Shown here piece by piece: positions 1 to 8,679 of a stretch of 64,000 nucleotides of DNA. Source of the stretch: an uncultured Bacteroidales bacterium (GTDB taxonomy: Bacteria > Bacteroidota > Bacteroidia > Bacteroidales > P3); assembly GCA_947167075.1 (NCBI GenBank), contig CAMVGR010000003.1, positions 1 through 64,000 of the forward strand. The letters are read 5' to 3'. The position numbers and the translations under genes are program-made. Numbering within the stretch: the first letter of the stretch is position 1; every line of letters starts with the position of its first letter. Below the pieces are notes generated by a model. That model ran no database searches and was not told where the DNA came from. It saw nothing but the letters and a program-made list of their open reading frames with translations.

Positions 1-197
1 AGGCTCTGCCCGCCAACATGCCCAGCGAGGTGCTCCTCGACATCACCAACCTCGACGTGAACCAGCGCATCCGTGTGCAGGACATCGCCACCGACAACTA
101 CTGCATCCTCAATCCGAAGAGCAGCGAGGTGGTCAATGTGCTCAGCACCCGTGCCAGCGCCACTTCGGACGATGGCGAAGAGGCCGCTGCCGAGTAA
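1..197 (+). CDS. rplY: 50S ribosomal protein L25 (bL25/Ctc), 3' end only
   Basis: The window opens inside a gene. The visible 64 codons read from base 3 in frame to a TAA at 195-197. They match the C-terminal beta domain of the long (CTC-type) L25, with the characteristic stretch LPANMPSEVLLDITNLDV, and end in an acidic tail (DDGEEAAAE). bL25 binds 5S rRNA in the large ribosomal subunit. The N-terminal 5S-binding domain lies upstream of the window. A strong terminator follows within 20 bases, so this is the last gene of its transcript. Confidence 0.85.
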   Translation, partial: ALPANMPSEVLLDITNLDVNQRIRVQDIATDNYCILNPKSSEVVNVLSTRASATSDDGEEAAAE

Positions 198-214
198 GTA
201 CGCTTATTAACAGT

Positions 215-254
215 AAAAAAGCAGGCGATTCATTTGAGTCGCCTGTTTTTTTTT
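215..254 (+). terminator. Intrinsic terminator after rplY
   Basis: GCAGGCGA pairs with TCGCCTGT around a ten-base loop and a long T run follows. Leading A bases make it usable from both strands, so it may also serve the convergent gene to its right. Confidence 0.85.
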
Positions 255-265
255 ATCTAATTTGC

Positions 266-1441
266 CTATTCCTCTTTGTAATTTACACACTCCCAGTCGA
301 CGGGCGTGAAGTCGCTGGTGTCGTCCTTGTAGTCCGGGTCGGGCATGTACCACCAGAGGCCCTCGAAGTATTGGCGCAGGCGGCGGTCGCGGAACACGTG
401 GCCGCGGTGGGCGTAGGGCAGGTTGCGCATCACTCGCTGGCGGAAGGCCGCGTCGGCGGGCACCCACTGCATACCATCGTAGGGGCCCCAGTCGATTCGC
501 ACGGAGCGGTCGTAGGTGCCGCCCGCGATGCATTGCTTGCCAACGTAGCATCCATCGACTCCCACGGCGCGGATGGTCAGTTCTCCAGTGGGGCGGAAGT
601 CGGTGGCGTGGAGGGTGATGGCGCCGTTGCGGAGGCTCACCTCGGCGCATGGGTCGCCGTAGCAGGTGGCACGGCGCGTCTTGCCCATGCCTTCGCTGAC
701 AGCAAAGGGGGCGCCGGCAAACGAGCTGTCGAAGACGTAGAAGTGCTTGGCCGTGCTGTCGACACGGATGGTGAGCGTGAAGTCTCCAATTTTGCCCCCG
801 GCCCAGCGGGCGGCGGGCGTCAGCTTGTAGTCGACAATGAACGGGCTGCCCACATTGGTCGACATGCGGTAGACATACGTGTGATGCACGTGGTTGAGCC
901 CCGGCTGGAAGTCGGCGTCGAAGTAGTAGACGTAGGCGAAACGGATGCCGGCATCGTAATCTATTGGGTCGCTGTAGTCGGACTTCGGGTCGGCGTTGGC
1001 GGTGTCGTAGAGCCAGTTGTTGTCCCACATATAGTAGCGCTTCAGGTCTTTGATTTTTGTCAGCGGCAGCGTGTCGGCCACGCACACGGCGTTGCAGTAC
1101 TCCAGCTGCCGGCCGTTCATCTCGACGGTGAAGAGGCTGATGCTGGGGTGGCGCCCGTCGGGGTGGAGCTTGTAGTCATAGTTGTACGGCGGGTCGGCTT
1201 CGAAGCCCATTGTGAGGCGTTTGGCACCGCCCGGGTTCCAGAATTCGTACTGCACATCCACGCGGGCCATTCCGTTGTCCATTAGGCTGATGGTTAGCAC
1301 CTCACGTTTCACGCTGATGTCCGTCTCTTGCAAGGGGACGAGCTGGTTGCCACGGGTGTAGTAGGTGCCGTCGTTGGCCGCGGTGGAGAGGGTTAGCACT
1401 ACGCAAAACACGGCTAATAGATATGTTCTCAGAGTCTTCAT
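266..1441 (-). CDS. Secreted YARHG-domain protein
   Basis: 391 residues. A signal peptide covers about residues 1-21 (MKTLRTYLLAVFCVVLTLST). The body is a beta-rich extracellular region of unknown role containing a few cysteines. The C-terminal part, about residues 336-366, carries the YARHG signature (RNLPYAHRGHVF, then a YF..LWWY run), a small extracellular domain common in Bacteroidetes and Firmicutes and presumed to bind cell-envelope components. Function is unknown. The gene is monocistronic, converges on rplY and has a -7 box about 30 bases upstream. The ATG at 1441 directly precedes the hydrophobic signal, so the start looks right. Confidence 0.8.
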   Translation of the reverse strand: MKTLRTYLLAVFCVVLTLSTAANDGTYYTRGNQLVPLQETDISVKREVLTISLMDNGMARVDVQYEFWNPGGAKRLTMGFEADPPYNYDYKLHPDGRHPSISLFTVEMNGRQLEYCNAVCVADTLPLTKIKDLKRYYMWDNNWLYDTANADPKSDYSDPIDYDAGIRFAYVYYFDADFQPGLNHVHHTYVYRMSTNVGSPFIVDYKLTPAARWAGGKIGDFTLTIRVDSTAKHFYVFDSSFAGAPFAVSEGMGKTRRATCYGDPCAEVSLRNGAITLHATDFRPTGELTIRAVGVDGCYVGKQCIAGGTYDRSVRIDWGPYDGMQWVPADAAFRQRVMRNLPYAHRGHVFRDRRLRQYFEGLWWYMPDPDYKDDTSDFTPVDWECVNYKEE

Positions 1442-1469
1442 GCTATGTTTATGTAAACAAATGACACTG

Positions 1470-1477
1470 CAAAGATA
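1470..1477 (-). promoter_or_regulatory. -7 box for the YARHG gene
   Basis: TATCTTTG on the minus strand, matching the Bacteroidetes TAnnTTTG element, about 30 bases before the ATG. Confidence 0.6.
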
Positions 1478-1553
1478 TATAATAAAAACGTATCTTGCAA
1501 CGTCATCAAGAAAAAATGTGTTGCGGGCGACTTTTATAACGGCGAATTACTCT

Positions 1554-1645
1554 AATTACTCGAAGCTACGCAGGTTAATTCATGTCGAATTACTCGAAAC
1601 TATGCAGGTCAATTCGTGACGAATTACTCGAAGCTACACTGCAGG
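1554..1645. repeat. 34-bp tandem repeat, about 2.7 copies
   Basis: Copies of AATTACTCGAAGCTACGCAG start at 1554, 1588 and 1622, a period of exactly 34 bp, with a few substitutions between copies. The repeats are joined head to tail with no unique spacers. An extra AATTACT precedes the first copy. It lies between the YARHG promoter and the tRNA terminator, in a stretch without genes. Confidence 0.75.
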
Positions 1646-1657
1646 CAAAAATATATA

Positions 1658-1695
1658 AGATTTACAAGATTTCGCGAGCGGAGCGAGCAGGATAC
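1658..1695. repeat. Interspersed ATTTACAAGATTT element, copy 1
   Basis: ATTTACAAGATTTCGCGAGC followed by GGAGCGAGCAGGATAC. Related sequences occur at 15382-15424 and 49985-50024. The 3' half (GCGAGCGGAGCGAGC) is GC-rich and partly self-complementary, as in REP-type elements. Confidence 0.65.
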
Positions 1696-1778
1696 AAGCA
1701 CACCATCCTAGTCATTCGCCGTAAAAAAAAAACGTGATGCTGACACTCTATCTGAAATCGTCTCCGACAAGGCATAAA

Positions 1779-1807
1779 CAGAAGAGGCCATCGTAATTGA
1801 TGGCCTT
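1779..1807 (-). terminator. Terminator after tRNA-Ser
   Basis: GGCCATC pairs with GATGGCC across a six-base loop. In the minus orientation it begins about 10 bases after the tRNA 3' end and is followed by TCTTCTGTTT. Confidence 0.7.
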
Positions 1808-1816
1808 TATTCCTTG

Positions 1817-1903
1817 CGGAGAGACAGGGATTCGAACCCTGGGACCAGCAAGCTGGTCAACGGTTTTCGAGACCGCCCCGATCGACCACTCCGGCATCTC
1901 TCC
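1817..1903 (-). tRNA. tRNA-Ser (anticodon CGA)
   Basis: The minus strand folds as a class II tRNA: a seven-base acceptor (GGAGAGA with TCTCTCC and a G discriminator), an anticodon arm GCGGT-CTCGAAA-ACCGT giving anticodon CGA for UCG codons, a long variable arm (GACCAGC/GCTGGTC type) typical of tRNA-Ser, and the T-loop GTTCGAATC. The CCA tail is not encoded (GCA follows), so CCA must be added after transcription. The gene has its own promoter and terminator. Confidence 0.95.
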
Positions 1904-1904
1904 G

Positions 1905-1935
1905 AATTGAAAATTGAAAGTTGAAAATTGAAAAA
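1905..1935. repeat. TTGAAAA microsatellite beside tRNA-Ser
   Basis: AATTGAAAATTGAAAGTTGA repeats with a 7-10 base period between the tRNA and its promoter. It is closely related in sequence to the repeat inside the symporter gene at 3216-3384. Confidence 0.65.
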
Positions 1936-1966
1936 CTTCAACACTTCCAATGCTCAAAAGCGGGTG

Positions 1967-1998
1967 CAAAAGTACTAACTTTTTGCGATATGGCCAAA
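1967..1998 (-). promoter_or_regulatory. Promoter of tRNA-Ser
   Basis: On the minus strand a -33 TTTG (1998-1995) is followed by exactly 20 bases starting GCCATATC and then TACTTTTG (1974-1967). The same TTTGGCCATATC layout recurs at 14807, 30276 and 47829. The upstream end touches the rnz stop codon. Confidence 0.65.
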
Positions 1999-1999
1999 T

Positions 2000-2824
2000 T
2001 TATTTTTCATTTGCCGTAGTGTCAGTGGGTTGGGTGGGGTTGTGGGAGATCTCGTAGCGTTGGTTGTCGGCAGCAATGAGGGTGTTTGGGAACTCTTGCT
2101 GTGCTTGTTGTAGTAGTAGGTCGGGCTCGCGGAAGCGTGCGCTGATGTGGGTGAGCAACAGCTGACGTGCCCCCGCTAGGCGAGCTAGGCGGCCTGCCTG
2201 CCCCGCGGTGAGGTGCATGCGTTCGGTGGCCAATGGTTCGAACTCGTTGCTGAAGGTGCATTCGAGGCACAGCAGGTCGACGCCTTCGATGTGTGGCAGG
2301 ATACGTTCGTCGTAGGCCGTGTCGCAACAGTAGGCGTAGACGAGAGGGGTGTGATTGCCACGGGGACGTTCGGTGATGCGGAAGCCATAGTCGGGCACCG
2401 AATGGTAGATGGGAAAGGCATCGATGGTGCAACGAGAAGTTTCCAGCACCCGCTGTTCGCCATGGTCGAAGTCCATCTCGTGCCATTCTATGGGAAAAGC
2501 GATATGGTTGCCTGTGAGTTCGAAGATGGTCTCTATCACCTGCCGTGCCCCTTTGGGTGCAGCGATGGCTACCGTCTCGGTGCGCCCGCACAGATGCATG
2601 GTGCTAAGCAACCCGGGCAGGCCGAAGAAGTGGTCGCCATGGAGGTGTGAGATGACGATGGTGGAGATCGACTGCAACTTGAGGTGGTTGTAGCGGATGC
2701 GGTCCTGGGTGGCTTCAGCACAGTCGATCAGGAGCTTGAAGCCCCCGATGTTGAGCACTTGGGCCGAGCAGCGCCGTGCACCAATGGGCAGGGCGGCTCC
2801 GGAGCCGAGGATGGTGACGAACAT
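2000..2824 (-). CDS. rnz: Ribonuclease Z
   Basis: A metallo-beta-lactamase-fold endonuclease that removes 3' trailers from tRNA precursors. This fits an organism whose tRNA-Ser lacks an encoded CCA. Visible motifs are the N-terminal GSGAALP, the zinc-binding HLHGDHFFGLPG near residue 60, a later CDTAYDE segment with the metal-bridging Asp, and a C-terminal THISARF. About 274 residues, a little shorter than the usual 300 or so. The ORF track begins at a TTG (2830), but the ATG at 2824 (MFVTILGSG) fits the family better. The tRNA-Ser promoter abuts the stop codon. Confidence 0.88.
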   Translation of the reverse strand: MFVTILGSGAALPIGARRCSAQVLNIGGFKLLIDCAEATQDRIRYNHLKLQSISTIVISHLHGDHFFGLPGLLSTMHLCGRTETVAIAAPKGARQVIETIFELTGNHIAFPIEWHEMDFDHGEQRVLETSRCTIDAFPIYHSVPDYGFRITERPRGNHTPLVYAYCCDTAYDERILPHIEGVDLLCLECTFSNEFEPLATERMHLTAGQAGRLARLAGARQLLLTHISARFREPDLLLQQAQQEFPNTLIAADNQRYEISHNPTQPTDTTANEK

Positions 2825-2854
2825 GTTCAATGCTTTTGGTTTACAGTTTACGGT

Positions 2855-4483
2855 TTATGGTTTATCGACTTGGGGAGTGCTTTTGTTGATGCTCAGCGAG
2901 GATAACCATAGCAGGGCAAAGGTGATGAGGCCGTTGAGGAGGAGCAGTTCGAAACCGAAGTGGTAGCCAAACCACTGGTAGGAGTTGAGCTTGAGGAGGT
3001 AGCAGAGCACCGGCGAGAGAATGGCGATGAAGGGCACCCAACGGTCGCGGGCGCGGCGCCGTGTGAAGAGGCCGAAGGCGTAGAGGCCTAGCAGGGGGCC
3101 GTAGGTGAAGCCAGCCACGTCGAACAGGGTGTCGATGAGCGACTGACGGTGGAAAGGCCGGAAGGCAATGATAACCAACAGGTAGAGCAGTGCGAAGGCC
3201 ACATGGACCAGGCGGCGGATTTTTAATTGAGAATTGAGAGTTGAGAATTGAGAATTGGAAATTGAGAATTGAGAATTATTCCGGACCTGTTTTTTACTTT
3301 CCACTCGCTGATTTCCACTCTCCACTTGCTGCTTTTCACTTTCCGCTTGCTGCTTTCCACTTTCCACTCGCTGCTCTTCGGTTTCCTTTCGACCGAAGCC
3401 AAGGAAGTCGTAGCAGAAGGTGGTGGTGAGGGCGGTGAGGGTACCGTCGGCACTGGAGTAGCCTGCGGCGACCATGCCGAGTACGAAGCAGACGGCGGTG
3501 AATCCGCTCAGCGAGAAGGCGATGGATGGGAATATCTTGTCGGGCACCACTGCTCCACCATCGCCCAGCGGCAGGGGGAAGCCGGTGTGGTCGGCATAGA
3601 CCAGCAGGGCCGAACCCAGGCAGAGGAAGAGTATGTTGACCACGATGAAGAGCATCGACGAGGTCATCACGTTCTTCTGTGCATCGCGCAAGCTTTTGCA
3701 GGTGAGGTTCTTCTGCATCATATCCTGGTCGAGGCCGGTCATGGTGATGGTGATGAACATGCCGCTGACAATCTGTTTCCAATAGTATTTTGGGGCCGAT
3801 GGGTCGGTCTCCCACATGCGCGTGTATCCTTTCTCGTCCGACACCCGCATCAGGTCGGCGAGGTTCATGTCGAGTGCGGAGAGAATGGCCACCACGGTGG
3901 CTGCCGCTGCCAGCAGGAGGAAGGTGGTCTGCAGCATGTCGGTCCACACCACCGTCTTGATGCCACCTCGGAAGGTGTAGAGCAGGATGATAGCGATGAA
4001 CACCACCGCCGGCACCCAGAAGGGGATGCCCCAAGCGCGGAAGACGAACTCGTAGAGCACAAACACCACCAGATACATCCTCAATGCCGATCCCAGCAGC
4101 CGGCTAAGGATAAAGAAGAGGGCACCCGTCTTCTCGCTGAAGGGGCCAAAGCGCTGCATGAGGTAGGTGTAGATGGAGGTGAGGTTGAGTCGATAGTAGA
4201 GTGGTAGCAACACCAGTGCTATCACGGCGTAGCCCAACACATAGCCGAACACCAGCGGCATGTAGGTCCACCCCCCGTTGTACACACCGCCTGGCACCGA
4301 CATAAAGGTGACCCCGCTCAGCGAGGCTCCTATCATGCCGTAGGCTACCACAGGCCATGGCGAGCGACGACCGGCCCGAAAAAAAGCCTCGTTGCCCTTT
4401 GCTCCTCGTCGCCCAGTGAGCCACATCACACCGAAAAGCAGTGCGGTGTAGAGTGCAAAACATATTAGGATAGTCAGTTCCAT
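2855..4483 (-). CDS. Sodium:solute symporter (SSS family)
   Basis: About 542 residues from the ATG at 4483. The longer ORF start at 4636 runs through the promoter and is unlikely. The protein has 12-13 hydrophobic segments, with the SSS-like start of helix 1 (YTALLFGVMWLTGRR) and YGMIGASLSGVTFMSVPGGV in helix 2. It is an inner-membrane permease that couples sodium to uptake of an organic solute; the substrate is not predictable. Unusual: a hydrophilic insert of about 56 residues near residues 367-422 is encoded by short DNA repeats (ESGKQQ-like, then NSQFSxxNSQ units), in a loop before the last helices. The stop lies 30 bases from rnz, so the two may be co-transcribed. Confidence 0.87.
   Translation of the reverse strand: MELTILICFALYTALLFGVMWLTGRRGAKGNEAFFRAGRRSPWPVVAYGMIGASLSGVTFMSVPGGVYNGGWTYMPLVFGYVLGYAVIALVLLPLYYRLNLTSIYTYLMQRFGPFSEKTGALFFILSRLLGSALRMYLVVFVLYEFVFRAWGIPFWVPAVVFIAIILLYTFRGGIKTVVWTDMLQTTFLLLAAAATVVAILSALDMNLADLMRVSDEKGYTRMWETDPSAPKYYWKQIVSGMFITITMTGLDQDMMQKNLTCKSLRDAQKNVMTSSMLFIVVNILFLCLGSALLVYADHTGFPLPLGDGGAVVPDKIFPSIAFSLSGFTAVCFVLGMVAAGYSSADGTLTALTTTFCYDFLGFGRKETEEQRVESGKQQAESEKQQVESGNQRVESKKQVRNNSQFSISNSQFSTLNSQLKIRRLVHVAFALLYLLVIIAFRPFHRQSLIDTLFDVAGFTYGPLLGLYAFGLFTRRRARDRWVPFIAILSPVLCYLLKLNSYQWFGYHFGFELLLLNGLITFALLWLSSLSINKSTPQVDKP
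3216..3384. repeat. Translated microsatellite inside the symporter gene
   Basis: The plus strand shows TTGAGAATTGAGAGTTGAGA units followed by CTTTCCACTCGCTG-type units of about 21 bp. Both parts are in frame in the minus-strand gene and keep it open. TTGAGAATT-type repeats otherwise tend to lie between genes. Confidence 0.8.
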
Positions 4484-4509
4484 CAGTCTCTCTTGTGTTT
4501 TGAAAAATG

Positions 4510-4517
4510 CAAAGATA
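4510..4517 (-). promoter_or_regulatory. -7 box for the symporter
   Basis: TATCTTTG on the minus strand, 27 bases before the ATG at 4483. It supports the shorter start. Confidence 0.65.
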
Positions 4518-4611
4518 CATAAAAAAAACAACATGGCGACCAATAGACAAAAAAAGGTACCGTGAAAATGGAATAATAAATGCCTAAAAAACAATAAGAT
4601 CAACCTGCTTT

Positions 4612-4662
4612 CACCGTACTTCATCCGTACATGCACCGTACATGCACCGTAGATGCACCGTG
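4612..4662. repeat. 12-bp-unit repeat family, copy A
   Basis: Read on the minus strand: tandem GGTGCATGTACG units followed by GATGAAGTACGGTG. The same roughly 40-bp core occurs at 36226-36276 and 60249-60289 on the plus strand. It lies in the 416-bp gap between the symporter and sdhC; apart from this and two promoters I see nothing else in that gap. Confidence 0.8.
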
Positions 4663-4779
4663 ATTTTACGTTCGATTCACTTCGATTCTACGCCCTCTGT
4701 GCTGTGGAAAAAAGCAGCTAAAAGAGAGTAGAGAGGGCGAACGGCAGATAAACAACCAGTCCGATTCAAAAAAAAATGC

Positions 4780-4787
4780 TATCTTTG
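4780..4787 (+). promoter_or_regulatory. -7 box for the sdhCAB operon
   Basis: TATCTTTG on the plus strand, leaving an untranslated leader of about 105 bases before sdhC. Confidence 0.6.
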
Positions 4788-4899
4788 CAAAATGTAAGGC
4801 ATCCGGAATAAACGCTATATTGTACTGAAAGATAGGTGGATGCAGCTAAAGATAAATAATATATACTAGTTAAAAAACAGAAAAATAAACAATAATAAT

Positions 4900-5859
4900 A
4901 TGGATTTACCCAAGATTCACTCCATTACTAAAAAGATTTTAGTGGCCTTGCTGGGCGGATTTCTTCTGCTATTCGTGTTGTTTCACGCTTCGGCCAACCT
5001 GCTTATTCTGCGCCACGACGAGGGCGCCTGGTATTCGGCATTCTGCCATTTTATGGGTACCAACTGGATTGTCAAGGTGTTTGAAATCGTGCTGCTAGGT
5101 TTTATCCTGCTGCATGTGTTGTTCACCCTCTGGCTAGTGCTGACCAACCGTCTGGCCCGACCAGTTCGCTACAGGCAGCCGCAACGCTCGAAAACCCACA
5201 GCACATCCAAGTTGATGGCTCTGTCGGGCATCCTCATCTTCGTGTGCCTAATTATGCACTTCACCGACTTCTACTTTGTGAAGGTAGGTTGGGTGAAAGG
5301 AGAATACATGGTGAAGACGGAGAAACTGCAGGATCCGGAGACCATGAGTCTGCTGCAAATGGCCCAGCAGTGGGGCATGACCCCCGAGGAATTGGTCGAC
5401 GAGCTGGAGCAAGAGTCGGCTATGTATACCGAAGAAAACGGCGATGCAGCCGAGACAAAGGCTTATATCGACGGCCTCCGTTCGAAACTGAGCGTGGTGA
5501 AAATCATGCAGCGTGCCTCGCAAGAAGGGATCATTACGCAGAATGGGCAATGGATACGCCACCTGACCTACGACGAGCGCCAGACCCTGCGCCAGGCACT
5601 GCCCGAAAGCGATCCGGAGCCGGACTTCTACTACATGGCCCGTGCCAAGTTTAAGAATCTCTACCTAGTGGTAATGTACCTGCTCTTCTTCGCGTTGCTG
5701 TTGGTCCACATGCTTCATGCTTTCCCCTCGGCCTTCCAGACATTAGGACTGAGCAACTATAAGTACGCTCCCGCCATCGAGGTGATAGGCAAGATATATG
5801 CATGGCTGGTCACGCTGATGTTCACAGCCACGGTGGTGCTGGTGTACCTCGGTGTATAA
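4900..5859 (+). CDS. sdhC: Succinate dehydrogenase/fumarate reductase cytochrome b subunit, with enlarged loop
   Basis: Membrane anchor that binds haem b and passes electrons between menaquinone and SdhB. There are five hydrophobic helices at about residues 13-33, 55-79, 104-125, 250-272 and 290-318. Histidines in helices 1, 2, 3 and 4 (FHASAN, LLHVLF, MHFTDF, LVHMLHAF) are candidate haem ligands. The C-terminal FPSAFQTLGLSNYKY is typical of the Bacteroidetes family. At 319 residues it is roughly 90 longer than I recall for the family. The extra length is a hydrophilic, partly helical insert at about residues 130-230 between helices 3 and 4. First gene of sdhC-sdhA-sdhB. Confidence 0.88.
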   Translation: MDLPKIHSITKKILVALLGGFLLLFVLFHASANLLILRHDEGAWYSAFCHFMGTNWIVKVFEIVLLGFILLHVLFTLWLVLTNRLARPVRYRQPQRSKTHSTSKLMALSGILIFVCLIMHFTDFYFVKVGWVKGEYMVKTEKLQDPETMSLLQMAQQWGMTPEELVDELEQESAMYTEENGDAAETKAYIDGLRSKLSVVKIMQRASQEGIITQNGQWIRHLTYDERQTLRQALPESDPEPDFYYMARAKFKNLYLVVMYLLFFALLLVHMLHAFPSAFQTLGLSNYKYAPAIEVIGKIYAWLVTLMFTATVVLVYLGV

Positions 5860-5892
5860 CCATATATAATAGGAACTATAAAACAAGACGAC

Positions 5893-7851
5893 ATGAAACT
5901 CGACTCCAAGATACCCGAAGGGCCCCTCAGCGAGAAGTGGACCCGCTATAAATCCAGCCAAAAACTGGTGAACCCTGCCAACAAGCGCAAGCTAGACATC
6001 ATTGTGGTGGGCACCGGATTGGCTGGTGCATCGGCAGCCGCGTCGCTGGGCGCATTGGGATTCCATGTGGACATCTTCTGCATCCAGGATTCGCCTCGCC
6101 GCGCACATAGTATTGCCGCCCAGGGCGGTATCAATGCTGCTAAGAACTATCAGAACGACGGCGACAGTGTGGAACGTCTGTTCAAAGACACCATCAAGGG
6201 TGGCGACTACCGTGCCCGCGAAGCCAACGTGTATCGACTGGCCGAAGTGAGCGGCAACATCATAGACCAGTGTGTGGCCCAAGGTGTGCCTTTCGCACGC
6301 GACTACAGTGGACTGCTCGACAACCGGTCGTTCGGTGGAGCACAGGTGTCTAGAACATTCTACGCCCGTGGACAGACGGGTCAGCAACTGCTATTGGGTG
6401 CCTATGGTGCCCTGAGCCGCGAGATAGCCCGTGGCACCGTCACCCTGCATGAACGTTGCGAGATGATGGACCTAGTGGTGATCGACGGACGGGCCCGTGG
6501 CATCATAGTTCGCAACCTGGTCAGCGGTGAGCTGGAGCGCTATGCAGCCCATGCAGTGGTGCTCTGTTCGGGTGGCTATGGCAATGTTTACTATCTGTCT
6601 ACCAATGCCATGAACAGCAATGGCTCGGCAGCATGGGTGTGCCATCGCAGGGGTGCTGCTTTCGCCAACCCATGCTATGTACAGATCCATCCCACCTGCA
6701 TCCCCGTGCATGGCGACTATCAGTCGAAACTCACCTTGATGAGCGAAAGCCTTCGCAACGATGGTCGCATCTGGGTGCCTAAAAAGAAAGAGGACTCGGA
6801 GGCCATCCGCCGTGGCGAAAAAGGTCCGAACGATATTGCCGAAGAGGATCGCGACTACTATCTCGAGCGCCGCTATCCTGCCTTTGGCAACCTGGTGCCA
6901 CGCGATGTGGCCAGCCGTGCCGCCAAGGAGCGCTGCGACGCTGGCTACGGGGTGGGTAGCACCGGTCTGGCTGTGTATCTCGATTTTGCCGATGCCATCC
7001 GTCGCCTAGGACGCGACGTGGTGGAGCAGAAATACGGCAACTTGTTCCAGATGTACCAGAAAATCACCGACCAAGACCCCTATCAAGTGCCCATGATGAT
7101 CTATCCTGCCATCCACTACACGATGGGTGGCCTGTGGGTGGACTATGAGTTGCAGACCACTATCCCCGGACTCTTCGCTGCCGGCGAAGCCAACTTTAGC
7201 GACCACGGTGCCAACCGTCTCGGTGCATCGGCACTGATGCAGGGCCTGGCCGACGGCTACTTCGTCTTGCCATACACTCTGCAGAACTACCTGGCCGACC
7301 AGATATACGTCGGAAAGATCAAGCCGGAAGGCCCCGAATTCGACGAGGCAGAGGCCTCCGTGCGTGCCCGACTCGACAGTCTTATCGCTATTGGCCGTAA
7401 CAGTCAGGATCCCCATTCGAACCACAGCGTGGACCACTACCACAAAGCGTTGGGCAAAGTCATGTGGGAATACTGCGGCATGGCACGAAGCAAGGAGAGC
7501 CTAGGCATAGCCGAGAAGAAGGTGGCAGAACTGGAAGAAGATTTCTATCAGCATGTGTATATCCCCGGCAAGCCTCTGGAGATGAATCCCGAACTGGAGA
7601 AGGCCTACCGCTTGGCAGACTATTTCGAACTGGCACGCCTCATTATCGCCGATGCCACCCAAAGGGAGGAGAGTTGTGGTGGTCACTTCCGTGTGGAACA
7701 CCAGACCGAGGATGGCGAGACCCTGCGCGACGACCAGAACTTCATGTTCGTGGCAGCCTGGGAATATCAAGGCCACGACAAGCCGGAGCTGATGCACAAG
7801 GAGGAACTCAACTATGAGTATATCCAGATTGTTAAACGTAATTACAAGTAA
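5893..7851 (+). CDS. sdhA: Succinate dehydrogenase/fumarate reductase flavoprotein subunit
   Basis: 652 residues, a normal length for the Bacteroidetes form. It catalyses succinate/fumarate interconversion on a covalently bound FAD; in anaerobic Bacteroidales the usual direction is fumarate reduction. Visible are the Rossmann motif GTGLAG (residues 40-45), the FAD-linking His in [11 protein letters not shown] (His72), the active-site region around HPTCIPVHG, and [23 protein letters not shown] near the FAD ribityl site. It starts 33 bases after sdhC and ends 3 bases before sdhB, so it is in the middle of the operon. Confidence 0.95.
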   Translation: MKLDSKIPEGPLSEKWTRYKSSQKLVNPANKRKLDIIVVGTGLAGASAAASLGALGFHVDIFCIQDSPRRAHSIAAQGGINAAKNYQNDGDSVERLFKDTIKGGDYRAREANVYRLAEVSGNIIDQCVAQGVPFARDYSGLLDNRSFGGAQVSRTFYARGQTGQQLLLGAYGALSREIARGTVTLHERCEMMDLVVIDGRARGIIVRNLVSGELERYAAHAVVLCSGGYGNVYYLSTNAMNSNGSAAWVCHRRGAAFANPCYVQIHPTCIPVHGDYQSKLTLMSESLRNDGRIWVPKKKEDSEAIRRGEKGPNDIAEEDRDYYLERRYPAFGNLVPRDVASRAAKERCDAGYGVGSTGLAVYLDFADAIRRLGRDVVEQKYGNLFQMYQKITDQDPYQVPMMIYPAIHYTMGGLWVDYELQTTIPGLFAAGEANFSDHGANRLGASALMQGLADGYFVLPYTLQNYLADQIYVGKIKPEGPEFDEAEASVRARLDSLIAIGRNSQDPHSNHSVDHYHKALGKVMWEYCGMARSKESLGIAEKKVAELEEDFYQHVYIPGKPLEMNPELEKAYRLADYFELARLIIADATQREESCGGHFRVEHQTEDGETLRDDQNFMFVAAWEYQGHDKPELMHKEELNYEYIQIVKRNYK

Positions 7852-7854
7852 GCC

Positions 7855-8613
7855 ATGCACTTTACACTTCATATATGGCGTCAGGAAAATGCCCGCGCCA
7901 AAGGCCATTTCGAGACCTACGAAATAGACAACATCAGCGACGAGTGCTCTTTCTTGGAGATGCTCGACCAACTGAACGAGAAACTGATCAACGACCACAT
8001 CGCCCATCCGGTATGCTTCGACAACGACTGCCGTGAGGGTATCTGCGGCATGTGCGGCCTGTATATCAATGGTCGTCCACACGGCAACGACGACGGAGTG
8101 ACCACCTGCCAACTCCACATGCGCCACTTCCACGACGGCGACGAGATATGGATAGAGCCCTGGCGTGCCAAAGCCTTCCCTGTCATTAAAGACCTGGTGG
8201 TAGACCGTACGGCCTTCGACAAGATCATCCAGGCGGGTGGCTATATCAGCGCCACCACCGGTGGTGTGCCCGATGCCAACAATATCCTTGTTCCTAAACA
8301 CAAGGCTGATCAGGCGATGGATGCTGCGGCCTGCATCGGTTGTGGTGCCTGCGTAGCGGCATGCAAGAATGCCTCGGCCATGCTCTTTGTGGGTGCTAAG
8401 GTGAGCCATCTGGCCCTGCTGCCACAGGGTAGGCCCGAAGCTGCCGACCGTGTGCATAAGATGGTCTGTAAGATGGACGAACTGGGATTCGGCTCCTGCA
8501 CCAACACCTACGCATGCGAGGCCGAATGCCCCAAGCAGATCAAGCGCCAGAACATCGCCCGCCTCAATAGGCAGTGGATCGGTCAGCTATTCGGCCGCGA
8601 CCGCAACAACTAA
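7855..8613 (+). CDS. sdhB: Succinate dehydrogenase/fumarate reductase iron-sulfur subunit
   Basis: 252 residues. It relays electrons from SdhA to the membrane subunit through three clusters. The [2Fe-2S] ligands are in [15 protein letters not shown], and the [4Fe-4S] and [3Fe-4S] ligands in [14 protein letters not shown] and [14 protein letters not shown]. The 3' end of this gene is duplicated: bases 8483-8564 are identical over 82 bp to 11248-11329, after which the two copies diverge. This copy therefore has a different last 16 codons ([15 protein letters not shown]) from the downstream remnant. Confidence 0.95.
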   Translation: MHFTLHIWRQENARAKGHFETYEIDNISDECSFLEMLDQLNEKLINDHIAHPVCFDNDCREGICGMCGLYINGRPHGNDDGVTTCQLHMRHFHDGDEIWIEPWRAKAFPVIKDLVVDRTAFDKIIQAGGYISATTGGVPDANNILVPKHKADQAMDAAACIGCGACVAACKNASAMLFVGAKVSHLALLPQGRPEAADRVHKMVCKMDELGFGSCTNTYACEAECPKQIKRQNIARLNRQWIGQLFGRDRNN

Positions 8614-8624
8614 GAGACAACAGA

Positions 8625-8650
8625 GAAGGGTGCCCATTCAGGCACCCTTC
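8625..8650 (+). terminator. Hairpin after sdhB
   Basis: A perfect ten-base stem GAAGGGTGCC/GGCACCCTTC with a six-base loop, 12 bases after the stop. Only a weak T run follows. Confidence 0.6.
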
Positions 8651-8679
8651 TACAATGAATGTGGTTTTGTTGGCAGTTA

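Noticed and set aside
1554-1645. Possible CRISPR array
   Set aside because: The 34-bp units abut each other with no unique spacers, are imperfect, number fewer than three, and no cas genes are near.
1748-1969. 73-residue ORF containing GEMPEWSIGAVSKTVDQLAG
   Set aside because: This is the well-known false translation across tRNA-Ser; the same strand folds as a complete tRNA.
4484-4636. Extended N-terminus of the symporter
   Set aside because: The extension overlaps the -7 box and the intergenic repeat; the ATG at 4483 starts directly at the family's first helix.
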